Position numbers and translations under genes: made by a program
The notes under the pieces: model-generated
What the model was told of the DNA's origin: nothing
Databases searched by the model: none
The model's input: the letters and a program-made list of their open reading frames with translations, nothing else
From: Sodiomyces alkalinus F11
Lineage: Eukaryota > Ascomycota > Sordariomycetes > Glomerellales > Plectosphaerellaceae
Assembly: GCF_003711515.1 (NCBI RefSeq)
Contig: NW_021167093.1
Location: 360,643-424,642 of the forward strand
DNA length: 64,000 bases
Reading direction: 5' to 3'
Shown: positions 43,460-55,329 of the stretch, one piece after another
How positions within the stretch are numbered: the stretch's first letter is position 1
How the letters are laid out: each line of letters starts with the position of its first letter

Positions 43460-46400
43460 CCTACCTTTACACTACCGATTGAGGAGCGATCTAGCCGCAC
43501 CGATATAGCGAGTCTATTCTATAACCTCTTTATAACACTTTACGACTATTTACAATCCTATTATATAACCGCTAAGATATCGTATCTTAGCCCTATTACG
43601 TATAAAACCTATAAGGATTAGGAGCTCTAGTAACGCCTATACGAATCGGTTACTACCTATAATAACGTATAGCGGTTTCTCCGCCCAGTTAATCCGACTT
43701 AAACCCCCGAAGAGCCTATAATACCGAATTACGACTCTTTCCCCTCTATAACGCCTAGGCATACCCCTACGTAATATCTTAACCTTACGGATACCGGCTA
43801 GAGGGCGTACGATATCGAAATCGCGCGCTAGAAGATCCTATAAGCGTAATACGATAGCTACCTAAAGGGGATTAATGCTATACTAACCTAGTAGGTTAAT
43901 ACTATCGACTAAAGCCGTAGATAACTACTACGAGGAGGTATACCCCGCGAGGTATATAAAGCTGTTAAATGTAATACGGAATAATACCTAGCTACCCGCT
44001 GAACCGATACCCATAAAGAGTACATTAAGTATACTCGTTACTCTACGAATAGCCTTAAGAAGCTCGGGGAGTGGTTAGATAAGTGGCAGCTACTACTATA
44101 AAGCTATAAAGATACCGGTTCGAAGCCCGTCACGTATATATAGATTATAGATTTCTTTAGAGGTATACGCCCTTATACTGGCCGCGATTAGATAGAGGCC
44201 GAGGGACGCCTTATAGATAACTAGGTAGTTATACCCGAAGACCTTTACACCCTTGGTCAGACATATATTAATACTAGACTTAAAGACTAAGGAAAACGCG
44301 GTAGCCACCGCACTATAGTATTCTCTACACTACACACTAAAAGCGAAAAGGGCGAGGATACCTTAAATACTACGGCTAAGCCTAAAAAGGGTGGCTATAG
44401 AAAGAATAACGCTAAGAATCCTATAGCCACACCTTCTACTACTTTAGCTAACCGTTCCTCTTCTAAACGCGGCTAATCTACTCTATAGAGAGGGCAGATC
44501 TACTGCGTATACGCTATACCTAGCCACGATAGTAACGCCTACTTCTATCTATTCCCGGATACGGTATATAACGACTAAACGCCCTTTAAAAGCACTAAAA
44601 TAACCGTCTAACGGATCCTTAAATATAACCCCGCTCTACGTGCGGAAGTAGAAGAACTACGCGCCGTAAAGAAGGTGAAGAAGGATATAAGCCGGGACTC
44701 TGTATAGCTTAAAGAGGCGTGACTCGACTATAGCAGCGTCTGTAGCGGCGTCTCCCACGCTATTACCTTTATAGCGGGTACTACTACTAGTTACCCTCTT
44801 CGAACCTCTGCTATCCTCGATTCCGGTACCACGATTTATATTTTTAACGAATTTTCCTGTTTTTCTAATTTTATACCTACCGCGCAGAGAGACTACGTAA
44901 TAGCCGGTAGTTTATCCCTGCCTATTAAAAGTTACGGTAACGTGACCGTGAGACTAAATGGACTAATAGAAGGCCTCGATTTTAGACTATTAAACGTTAT
45001 ATACTACAAAGATTTTACCTATCATTTAATCTCAAACTAACGGTTACGACTACGAGGATACTAGTAGAATTAGAAGCCACTAAATAATTACCTTTAATAT
45101 ACCGATAGATCTATTTTATTCTAGCTAAGTTATCACTTCGATTAGACCGTTATCGAGTACGTGCCCTGCGATTCTGACCTCTCTACGGCCGCTCTTCTAG
45201 GCTCCTCTTCTTCGTCGTCTTCCACCCGAAAAGCCGTCCATAAATCGATAATACGTTATCTAAGCACTACGGAGGGCATCTTATAGCATCTACGGCTAGG
45301 GTATACTAGCCCTAAACCACTACGGCACCTAGAAGAGTAGACGCAGGGGGCCAAAATAAAGGGACTAATAACTATCGACTACGAGGCCTACAAGCTTATA
45401 AAGATCAAGCGACACGTTAGCAGGCACCCTTATAACGCACCTACTACTACAGGGGAAGAGTAAGCGATTAATTTCACGGATTTTAACTAAACGTCCGACA
45501 GGGACTCGCGGTTTATATTTTTCACCGACCGTTATAGTGGTTTTACGGCCACCTACGTTATAAAGAGTAAGCTAGCAGTAGATATCCTTACAATAATTAA
45601 GGAATTCCTCGCCTAAGTGGACCGTTAATTAGGTTATAAGGTACGCGTTTTCGAATCTAATAATACGCTAACTTAATCTAACGATATTATCCTCTTCCTA
45701 CGCGAGGAGGGTATTCTATTAAAGGCATCCACCGCCGACACTTAAGCGCAGAATAGGGGTACTAAACGTGCTACTGCTGTGGTTATTTCGAAGGGTTATA
45801 CAATAAATATCCACGCTAAGCTACCGCCGTTTATATAGCCTAAGGCTATTCCCACGGCCGTATACGTCTATAACCGGACGCTATAAAGGCAGTATAATAA
45901 TAAGGATTGAAAAACGCTATACGAGGTCCTCTTTAGAAGGAAGCCGATTTTATTATATCTTCGAGCCTACGGCTATAAGGCGTACGCAATAACCAAGGAC
46001 GGCTAAAAGGGCGCTAATAAGCTATTAAATCGTATCGCTCCTCGTGCCTATATCGGCTACCTTATCGGCTACGTTTCCACTAATATTTCCGTATCTAGAT
46101 ACCAGGCCGCCGTAACTATAACCGCGCTATTCGTATGTGCCATATAGATTTCGACGAATATGACTTTTTCAACGGCGATATTAACGCCTTTAAGGATAAC
46201 CTCCGTTAATTAACCGAGGAGTAATTAGAAGACCTAATTAGTTAGATCGAGCAGGAGAGGGCTAGAGATTTATAGCCGTTTACAGACGTATAAGCTAAGG
46301 ACCCCCCCTTTATATAACTGCTTATTTTAAACTGTTTATAGCCTTAGATCCGGGGCAAAACGCCCCCGGATCCCCTTCCTCGACGGTTTTACCGTTAAGG

Positions 46401-48640
46401 TTATACTCTGTAATACCCGGCCGTAAGGGGGTAGAAGTGGCTAGATAAAACTTAGGTCACGAATAGCACGATTTAGCGAGTATAGCGCCTGATTACCATC
46501 TATAACCACCTATTCCGCTACTTCCCTCTTTACTAGTAGCCCCGCCGTCGGTTATAGCGCTAATAGTAGCTGTTATATTAGGAAATCGTAATACCCCTGC
46601 GGTTACGGCCGTAGGGTTTTAGGATAACGGAACACGGTACCGCGATACCCCTATAGCGACGGCTATAGAGCTCCTATTAAATAAAGGAGCGCGACTAATA
46701 TGGTAAGGAGATAGCTAGAAAAGAGACTATTAGGTTACTGCGTTTAACGCTAGCCGCCACGCCCCTACTATACGCATTAAAGATAGGACTCCGCTAACCA
46801 AATTACAGTTAAAAAGGACCACACCTATAACGCTATAGCGGCGTTTATCGCTATTACTCGAACCCACGGCCCTAATTGCTATCTCGGAAAATCTTACCCC
46901 GGCGGTAGCCTTAGCCGCGAAGATCTATTATAAAGACCTCCCCCCTCCTCCGAAGAACCCTCGCGATATACCCTTATACCCTTACGGCCACCTATTCCGA
47001 TAGGCATAAGAAGACTACCTGCGGAGCTATAAGGAGATAGGATCGTGGATACGGGTACCGGCGTCCGTAATAGATAGAAATCAGGTTCTGAACTCGATAT
47101 AGGTGATAATATATAAATTCGATAAGTATAGATTTCTATATAAATATAAGGTAAGGCTAGTAGTACGAGGAGATTAATAGTATTAATCCTCTCTTAAGGA
47201 GACGCATGTAGTAACGCTAGCCGGACGGTTATTCCGCGCGTTAATAGCTATCGCCGCCCGTTTTAACCTTACGCTACTATAATTCGATATAGTAAACGCG
47301 TTTATATATGCGCCCCTCCCCCACGATATCTTTATATACCCGCCGCTAGGCTTTCTAGCCCCTAAGAGTCGTCTTTACCTGAATAAGGCGTTATATAGAC
47401 TTAAGGAGTTCTTATTACTATAGTAAAACCACTTTTCGACTATCCTCTTAGCGGACGGTTTTTAGATAGTGTCGTAGGAACCGTGTTATTTTCTACGACG
47501 TGGTTTAATTCTATTCTTCTACATCGACGATATCGTTATTACTTATAAGGAATAATATAAGGCGTAGATAAAGTAGGCCATTAATAACCTATAACGCCAC
47601 TATAACCTAAAAGGTAGCGAACCTCTATAATAGTTCCTTAGTATTAAGGTTATTCGCGACTATACCGCCCGTAAAATCTAGCTATTATAACACGACTACG
47701 TTACTAAGTTAAAACGCCTATTAAAGCTAAATAGTAATAGTAAGCATAGTAATAACTATCGCCTAACGCACCTAATTAAAATCGCAGAACTACTGCCCTA
47801 TTCAGGGACCTTAACGGATATTAAAAGCTATTAACGGAAGATAGGATCTATACTATACGTAGTAGTGATATCGTGGCCTAATATCGCGTTTATAGTATCT
47901 AGGCTATACCGGTTTAACGTTAATCCAGGGCCTATTCACTATAAGGCCGCCGATTATCTAATCCTTTATCTAATTAATAGCTAATCGTTTACGTTAGAAT
48001 TAGGGGGTAACGATACTATCGAAATCTATACTAATACCTCGTTTACCGATAATACCCTTGATCGTAAGAGTAGTCAAGCCTATATAATACGCTTATTTAG
48101 CGGTATAATCGCGTAGCGCGCTAATAAGCAGGATACAGTTATAATATTAATAACGAAAACAGAGCTATTAGCGTTAGTATAAGGTACTAAAAAGGGTATT
48201 ATTATATAACGCCTATTACTTAGTATAGGAGTTGAATATAACGATCTGGAATTAAGGATCCTATATAATAATAACTAAACGATTTAATTAGTTAACTAAG
48301 AGATTAGTACGCTAATAACACGCCTCCGTTATATCGATATCCACGGCTATTAGTTACGTTAAGTAAAGGAATAAGGGCAGATAATTATAACGTACATCAT
48401 AAGCGCGGAGATAATAGTAGACGGGCTGATAAAGACGTTATACGGCGAGAAATCTAAGATATTCAGGTCCTAGGTGGACGTGATAGATATACGGGAACGG
48501 TTATAACAGCTAGAGGAAGTCCGGATAGAATATTTAGAGGACCTAGAGGATAAATTTAAGGGCGGCTATAGCGAATAGATTATATAACTAGATTATCTGC
48601 CGATTACAAATAGCTTTAATCGCCTAACTAACGTTTTAGG
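43460..48640 (+). pseudogene. Copia-2 gag-pol polyprotein remnant
   Basis: Gag lies at about 43,460-44,700 (HKEYIKYTRYSTNSLKKLGEW near 44,010; a basic KPKKGGYRKNNAKN segment near 44,375). The protease active site ILDSGTTIYIF is at about 44,813-44,845. The GAG_pre-integrase segment (LRLGYTSPKPLRHLEE) is near 45,287-45,335. The integrase core starts TSDRDSRFIFFTDRYSGF (about 45,490-45,545) and ends near 46,260. The reverse transcriptase is at about 47,190-47,700, with LFFYIDDIVITYKE near 47,512-47,550. RNase H follows, with NTSFTDNTLDRKS near 48,035 and IKTLYGEKSKIFRS near 48,440. Stops are mostly TAG or TAA in place of Gln or Trp. The 3' end is marked by the purine tract ATTAGGAGG before the LTR. 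Confidence 0.88.
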
Positions 48641-48654
48641 GCGATTAGGAGGTA

Positions 48655-48859
48655 TATCGAATAGACTATAGTCTTTTTCGGTTATATAATGGGCCGGATT
48701 ACTAAAAGTATAATCCGGGTAAACGCTTACAGAATCTACACTATATAAAATACGGTAGCAGCGTTTCCCTGACGGTCCGACACAGTTATAATTATATATA
48801 ATTGCCTCAATTAAATTTTGACCTATTTTATGACGATTTTGACTACGCTTTAGCTGACA
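48655..48859 (+). repeat. Copia-2 3' LTR
   Basis: The LTR starts TATCGAATAGACTATAG and ends GCTGACA. Here the first, inward-facing half is mutated and the second, gene-facing half keeps its CA and TG steps, the reverse of the 5' LTR. Confidence 0.95.
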
Positions 48860-48949
48860 ATCTATCCCCATGTGGGACGGATCCAGAATACCTTAACCTG
48901 CCACGACGCTCCTCGGTTGCCCAGCGTCGACTTCCTCCAAGTTATCACA
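48860..48949 (+). promoter_or_regulatory. Remaining 5' leader of the AP-1 gamma gene
   Basis: The 90 bp between the Copia-2 target duplication and the start codon are unmutated, mixed-composition DNA with normal CA and TG content. No TATA or CCAAT element is evident. The start context TCACAATGG has A at -3. Any upstream promoter must lie in the Copia-2 LTR or be displaced to the other side of the MULE. Confidence 0.5.
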
Positions 48950-51686
48950 ATGGCTTCCCGTATGCACGAAGCAACTCCCTCCATTTATTGAGCATCCTGA
49001 CTTACCATGACGTGTAGTGAAGCAATTTATTCGCAACGTGCGTTCCGCGAAGACCATCGCCGACGAGCGGGCTGTTATTCAAAAGGAAAGCGCATCGATT
49101 CGCGCAAGCTTCAGGGAGGAGAGTCACGACCATGGGACCCGGTAAGCTCCAACTCCTTCTCGGCATATCTTGGACTTCAGCTTGTCAGTCGAAGCAGGTA
49201 CTGATAGAACCAGACGAAACAATGTAGCGAAGTTGCTCTACCTCTTCACCTTGGGCGAGAGAACGCACTTTGGCCAGATAGAATGTCTCAAACTTCTCGC
49301 ATCCACCCGATTTGCGGACAAGCGACTCGGTCACCTCGCCACTAGTCTGTTGCTAGACGAGAATCAGGAAGTATTGACCTTGGTTACCAACTCCCTCAAA
49401 AAGTACCAACCGCATGGTTCCATACAGCTGTCTTTTCCGCCAGTACGCTGATGAGAATCCAGTGACCTCTCCCACTCGAATCAGTACGTCGTCGGACTCG
49501 CCCTATGCACGCTGGGCAACATTTCTTCGGTTGAGATGTCGAGGGATCTTTCTTCCGAAGTCGAAATATGTGTTAATACCTCCAACCCGTACATTCGAAG
49601 GAAAGCGGCCCTCTGTGCCATGCGGATCTGTCGAAAAGTCCCTGACCTGCGCGAACATTTCATCGAAAAAGCGAAGCATTTGCTATCTGATCGCAACCAT
49701 GGTGTCCTTCTTTCCGGTTTGACACTGGTCACCAGTCTCTGTGAGGCAGACGAAGAACAAGGCGGAGAAGACGGCGTTGTCGACAACTTCAAGCAGTTTG
49801 TCCCTCAGCTCGTTCGCACATTGAAAGGGCTGGCCACCTCTGGCTATGCGCCGGAACATGACGTTGCTGGCGTTACAGACCCATTCCTGCAAGTCAAAAT
49901 TCTGCGTCTCCTCAGGGTACTTGCCATAGGTGATGCACAAGTCAGCGAGCAGATCAACGACATATTGGCTCAGGTGGCGACCAACACTGATTCGTCCAAG
50001 AACGTGGGCAATTCCATTCTATACGAGGCTGTCCGAACTATTCTGGATATCGAGGCCGATTCTGGCCTTCGCGTGCTTGGAGTCAATATTCTGGGTAAAT
50101 TCCTGTCAAATCGGGATAATAACATTCGCTATGTCGCCCTGAACACCCTCACCAAAGTGGTTGCCATCGAACCGACCGCTGTTCAAAGACACAGGAACAC
50201 AATCCTGGAATGCCTCAGAGATCCCGACATCAGCATTAGGAGACGGGCCCTCGACCTTAGCTTCACTCTCATCAATGAAAACAATGTTCGCGTTCTAATT
50301 CGGGAACTGCTAGCTTTTCTGGAGGTAGCAGACAATGAGTTCAAACCTACAATGACGAGCCAGATCGGTATCGGTGCCGACAAGTTCGCCCCCAATAAGC
50401 GCTGGCACATCGACACGATGTTGCGAGTGCTGATGCTTGCAGGGAACTATGTCAAAGAACCCATCCTATCGTCCTTCATCCGGCTGGTTGCCACTACCAC
50501 GGAGCTACAAACCTACGCAGTCCAGAAGCTCTATACCAGCCTGAAGAAGGATATCACGCAGGAAAGCTTGACACAGGCCGGGGCCTGGTGCATTGGTGAG
50601 TATGGCGATGCCTTGCTACAGAACGGGCATTACGAAGAAGAGGAGCTAGTGCAAGAAGTCAGAGAGCATGAGATTATCGATTTATTCTCCTCGATTCTCA
50701 ACAGTAGTTACGCGACCCAGGTATCGACCGAGTACATCGTAACTGCCCTGATGAAGTTGACGACCCGGCTATCGGAACCCACACAAATTGAGAGGGTCAG
50801 GCGGCTACTTCAGTCAAACCAGACAAGCCTCGATGTTGAAGTGCAACAACGTGCGGTGGAATACGGGAATCTCTTCTCCCACGATACAATTCGCCGGGGA
50901 GTACTCGAGAAAATGCCACCCCCTCAGATCAAAGAAGAGTCGCGGGTCCTTGGCCGAGCCACTACGAAGAAAGCGAATAAGGAGTCTCACAGGAAATCGA
51001 AGATTCTTAAGCCAACTGAAGAAGACCTACTGTTTGGTTTCGCCGACACACCTGCCACTGCCCATGGGTCTACCAAGAAGGCCAGCGCAAATCTACTCGA
51101 CGACATCCTTGGTACTACTGAAACCTCCTCATCGGCACCTACCCCAACCTCTCCTACACCCCAGCAATCCAATGTCGCCTCCATCATGGATCTATTTGGT
51201 TCAAACTCGGAGGCGCAGACTGCACGGTCAGATGTACCCAGCGGCGCTATAAACTCGGGTAACTCGGCAACGCCAGCAGCGCATGTTCCAGCTGAGATCC
51301 CTTGCTACAATTCCAATGACCTCCAGGTAATTATGCAGGTCCAGCGCAATGCCGAAGGGCTAGTCCAGGCGACTGCCCGGTTTCGAAACACATCTGGCGC
51401 TGTTACACTCTCTGGCGTGGGCTTGCAAGCTGCAGTACCCAAGACGCAGAAGCTCCAGCTTACGGGCATCTCGAGCCCTCACCTGGATCCTGGGGCTGAG
51501 GCAACCCAGGTGATGAGAGTGTCCGGGGCAAAGGGGGTAAGTTGTAACGAATCAAGTATCATTCAAGGCGCGTCCTTTGCTTACTAAATTCTTCTCCAGG
51601 CACTGAGATTACGCCTGAGAATCCAGTTCATCCACCCGTCTGCTGGTCAGTTAATGGAGCAGGTAAATTGGACAGAACCATCTTGA
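48950..51686 (+). CDS. apl4: AP-1 clathrin adaptor complex subunit gamma (gamma-adaptin)
   Basis: Large subunit of the AP-1 complex, which links clathrin and cargo on trans-Golgi and endosomal membranes. Five exons: 48,950-48,959, 49,018-49,141, 49,214-49,402, 49,463-51,536 and 51,600-51,686, joined to 827 codons plus stop. The four introns (58, 72, 60 and 63 bp) start GTATGC, GTAAGC, GTACCA and GTAAGT and end in AG, with branch-like CTGAC, CTGAT and ACTAA sequences. Exon 1 encodes only MAS plus one base, and splicing gives [20 protein letters not shown], the usual fungal start. The adaptin N-terminal trunk spans about residues 1-600 ([20 protein letters not shown] near 47-66), the hinge about 600-715 with clathrin-box-like LLDDIL (652-657), and the gamma-ear about 716-827, ending VNWTEPS. 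Length is normal. Composition is unlike the flanks and shows no RIP. The symbol follows yeast APL4. Confidence 0.96.
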
Positions 51687-52480
51687 GACAGGCAATTTAC
51701 GTAACAGACACTACTGTTCTTTTCATCGTGTTTGGGGTGAACGGTGTTCCTTTTTACGGGTTGCCTCCTATCACATAAGGTAGCGTAGTCTGTCTGGTTC
51801 GTGATGTATTCAGGGCTGCACTGCGAGGACATCACGGTGTCATTTCAGGACAACGAAACAGAGCTGCGATAGCCATATCGGTTGACTTTAAGTACTACAC
51901 CAAAATCTGTATATGCCAGTTGAGTCGCGACGTATTACACATGTACAGTACACGGTCGAATACTACCACACTAGGTAACGCAATAACATCGCCTCTTATT
52001 TTATCAGATGCCCTTAGTCACCTTATCGAGGTATGATAAACTACATTATATTAGACGTATAGAGTACCTTGATCCTATATATCTATGTTTATTTCTCCTG
52101 CTTTTTTTTCTATAGTTAGATATCCCTATAAAGTACTATAAGCTTCACTTAGATAAATATATATATATATATAATTCCGCACCTTTATTTATATTCTAAT
52201 AGTTATAAGCCCGGCGCTCTAGTAAAACGACTATTCCGGAAGATCTAATAGCTCTAAGACAGATATCCTATTTTAAAGCCTTAAGTCCATTACGGCTATA
52301 GCTATTCTGCTGTTATGTCCGCCTGCTTTTATTATATTTAGTCGTTTTATCGCTTTGACGTACTATCGTTTAAATCGTTTAGTATTGTTAATCGACCTTT
52401 CCGCTTATCTTATTATACTGCTTTTTATTAGTATAATAATAACTTCTATAGTAGTAGTACCCGTAATAGACCTTATAATG
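51687..52480. other. 3' flank of the AP-1 gamma gene and transition into repeats
   Basis: Up to about 52,000 the sequence has normal CA and TG content and is presumably the 3' untranslated region and spacer; no clear polyadenylation signal is evident. From about 52,030 TA steps rise sharply, with a TA run at 52,159-52,175. The stretch to 52,480 is probably the leader of Copia-3. No tRNA or other gene is seen. Confidence 0.55.
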
Positions 52481-52481
52481 C

Positions 52482-53420
52482 TTATCTTACCGAAGGACTA
52501 GCGCCCTTAGATTAAAGCTGTGAGGACTATTATATACTCCTATAATATAGCTAACCTCGTTAATCCTGACCTTAAAGAGGTTAAACCACGCCGTATCTTA
52601 ACCGATCTACTAAAGCCGCCTATGTTCGCAGAACAATAAAATACCTTTAATTAGGATATACTATTTAAGATCTACTAGCTAGAAGAGGATCGTTATAAGG
52701 CCGAATAAAGGGGCCTCCACGCTCCACACGACTTTATCGCGAAGACTATTAGTCCTACCTTGAAGAATTAATACGTCGGTAAATAGGAAGTAAGGGATAT
52801 ACTATAAGCCCTTAAGACACACCCTAAGCCTATAAACGCCGGCTAGAAGCTACTATTAAGAGATATTAGGACGAATACCTCTAAAACGTTAGGCATATAC
52901 CCTATAAGCGCTAGCTAGAAGGTCTTCTTAAGCTATACCGCGACACCGAGACGTATAAAGTTCGTGCTAATAATACTAAGAAAGATTAGATTAACGGCTT
53001 TTTTAAAGCTATCGGGAGCCTAGCCCCGTAATAGTCCGAGGCACGGTATATAAAGCTTCTACGCCCAGAAGAAAATAGCCTACCTTTTATCTAATCTATT
53101 ATAAAGGAGTATACGATATAGCTTTATCACCGCTAGCTACACCGACTCGATAAAAAGCCTACTATATTATTATTTTATATGGCAACCTTCCTAGGAAAAG
53201 ATAAAGAAGGTAAGTAATAGCCGGTATAATAAGGATAACAGGACACCTAATAGTCCTCTCTATAGTAGAAGAAGGAATGGCTTTATAACTATCGTGATAA
53301 AAAGAGAAGCAAATATAATTATAAGCCCTTATAGAAGTGCCCTAACGTTAACAAGGCATATAGAAATAAGGGGCATATACCTTTAAAAGAGATCTTAGAA
53401 CGCTACGACCGTACTATCCA
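52482..53420 (+). pseudogene. Copia-3 gag remnant
   Basis: The plus strand from about 52,480 reads LPKD*RPLD at the usual N-terminal position of a copia gag. A shift later gives IANLVNPDLKEVKPRRILTD, KIY*LEEDRYKAE and HDFIAKTISPTLKN. It ends with a zinc-knuckle-like KCPNVNKAYRNKGHIPL (about 53,335-53,385), where CPNC...GH is the family pattern. It is cut at 53,421 by the R repeats, and no pol follows. It is a different family from Copia-1/2. Confidence 0.7.
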
Positions 53421-54105
53421 ATATACCCTATCTAGGCATATCTCTAGCCAGCCAGTATCATAGGACCTAGAGGTTCTAGGATTTAATATACCCTATCTGG
53501 GTATATCTCTGGCTAGCTAGTATTATCGGACCTAGGGATTCTAGGGTTTAAGCGGCGATCTTTACTATAGTAAACAGGGTATAATAAAGATAGTTTATCT
53601 AAACTAAGGGGCAAAGTCCTGAACTAATATATCTATAGGGAAACCCCGGGGATAGTCTAGTCTCCTTACTATAGCCCAATAATACCTAGTTCCTACTACG
53701 TACCTCCTTAGTATATTGTTTTTATAATATACCCTCGTAGAACACAGTTCTTACAGTAGACCCCCGTAGTACCTAGTATCCGTGGTATACCCCCGTGGAA
53801 TGCGGTCCTCACGGTATACTCCCGTGGAACTCGGTTCCCGCGGTATACCCCGGCAAGGGGTGCTTTCTATAATACGCCGTGGGCGTATTATTATCAAACC
53901 CTAGGTAATATGCTCTATCCAGGCATATCTCTGGCCAGCCAGTACTCTGGAACCTAGAAGCTCTAGGATTTATTATACCCTATCCAGGTATATCTCTAGC
54001 TAGCCATTACTATTAGACGTAGGGATCCTAGGATTTAAGGGGCGACCTTTACTATAGTAAATAGAGTATAATAAAGATATCTTCTCTAAACTAAGGAGGA
54101 GGTAG
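53421..54105 (+). repeat. Dispersed repeat R, two dimeric copies (R2 and R3)
   Basis: The block ATACCCTATCCAGGTATATC, then CTAGCCAGCCAGTA-like and GGACCTAGGG segments, occurs four times: at about 53,421, 53,486, 53,908 and 53,973. The second and fourth are followed by CTTTACTATAGTAAA and GTATAATAAAGATA. So two dimers of about 190 and 195 bp are separated by about 295 bp that contain a minisatellite. The R1 copy at 10,694 is related. Confidence 0.7.
53729..53858 (+). repeat. 29-bp minisatellite inside the R repeat
   Basis: Four full units of 29 bp (starting 53,729, 53,758, 53,787 and 53,816) and a partial fifth. Each starts ATACCCCCGTGGAA or a variant and ends CGCGGT or a variant. Differences are mostly transitions. 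Confidence 0.85.
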
Positions 54106-55300
54106 CACCGAGGATATATTCTTTGCCGGACCCGGACTATCTATTCTGAAGTAGCCGGATTAATTCTGGCTACTAGGCTCTATACGTTTATTTAGGTACC
54201 TAGCGGCGAACTCTATTTATTCGTATAGGGTTTGGGCTATGGGACCCTTATATGCGTATAATACCTGCCTATTATAGTCGTATTATATACCCCGGGCGAG
54301 AAGAGCCCTATATCCCGCGAGCGTCCTGGGGAGCTATCCCGTAATAGGGGTATACGACGCATATATAACGGGGGTGCTAGACAGAATAATCGTTACTTAT
54401 AACCGGTTACTAATAGATAATATTATAACGAGAAGAAATAGGGGGATAGGTATATATAGGGGGCACTAACTGTCGCATCTCAAAAATATACCACTACGAT
54501 AAAAGGGATTTCCTATATCTTATACATAGGGCTTATTTAAGTGCTTATATTTAATATGACATACCCCCCAGATTAGCAGGCAGTACTGCCTGGTAGGCTA
54601 GACAAGTCATTAATAAGCACTAATAGCTCTAACTATCCGTCTTTTTTTTTGCTTATAGGTTTTCCACGTTTCGAATTAAGGTTATTTTTAAGGGGTATAC
54701 TTGGCAATAACTACGCTGAAACGGCTACCGGGCTTATAACTATCGCACGTTAAAATAGCACTTATATAACTAATTTAATAGAGTGGAAATCTCGTATATA
54801 TATAGTATATTAAGTTATATTAATATAAGTCTCTGATACCCTTAATTTAGGTGGTAAAGACTCTGTTATAGGTACTATATTATTTGGATCCTATCCGGTC
54901 TTTTCCGGTATCCTCCCTTATTATATCCTGATACCCGAGGTCCCCGAGATCCGAAGCTCTTAGTCAGGCATAGATCCCCTAGGGACTACGTCGTGGTCCG
55001 TGTACCTATACGATATACCCCCTTAGTTAACGTGGATCTTCCTAGGTTAACTAACTAATTAGAGGCTTTGGTTTAGACTAAAAGCTCTTAACTTTTCTAT
55101 CGTGAAACTAATAGTTAAGGGAAAACGCCCTTGTAAAAAGGATCTAAATCCGCTCTATTTAAGCGTTTAATTTAATTCTATCTTAATTAGTTCCTTAATT
55201 CTGATTAGCCGGATCTACTTAATCGGATCTATATCTATCGGATCTTCTACGCCCTTAGGGGCCTTCGTTATCGCTACGGCTTTAGCGCTTTCGATCTTTT
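54106..55300. other. Unassigned; partly coding-like, partly LTR-like
   Basis: From 54,110 to 54,480 the plus strand reads as decayed protein (RRTLFIRIGFGLWDPYMRII, REEPYIPRASWGAI) without a recognisable domain. From 54,480 to 55,300 it is AT-rich with a poly-T run at 54,641-54,650. This could be the 3' LTR and untranslated end of the minus-strand Copia-4, but LTR ends cannot be fixed since only one copy is present. Confidence 0.4.
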
Positions 55301-55329
55301 TATACAGTTGCTTTAACTACTTAATACGA

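Larger units (their letters stand above)
43214..48859 (+). mobile_element. Copia-2: full-length Ty1/copia retrotransposon 90 bp upstream of the AP-1 gamma gene
   Basis: This 5,646-bp element has two 205-bp LTRs (43,214-43,418 and 48,655-48,859) and a perfect ATCTA duplication (43,209-43,213 and 48,860-48,864). It is inserted at the right terminus of the MULE. All copia domains are present on the plus strand in order. It is the least damaged retroelement in the window: the protease DSG and the reverse-transcriptase YIDD are both intact, although stops still break the frame. It is the reference used here to read Copia-1. Confidence 0.95.

Noticed and set aside
49170..49722. Several short overlapping frames upstream of the long gamma-adaptin frame.
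   Set aside because: They are explained by introns at 49,142-49,213 and 49,403-49,462; spliced exons give one continuous protein with the expected N-terminus.
50788..51252. A 154-codon plus-strand frame within the gamma-adaptin gene.
   Set aside because: Out-of-frame shadow of exon 4, with no family resemblance and no start context.
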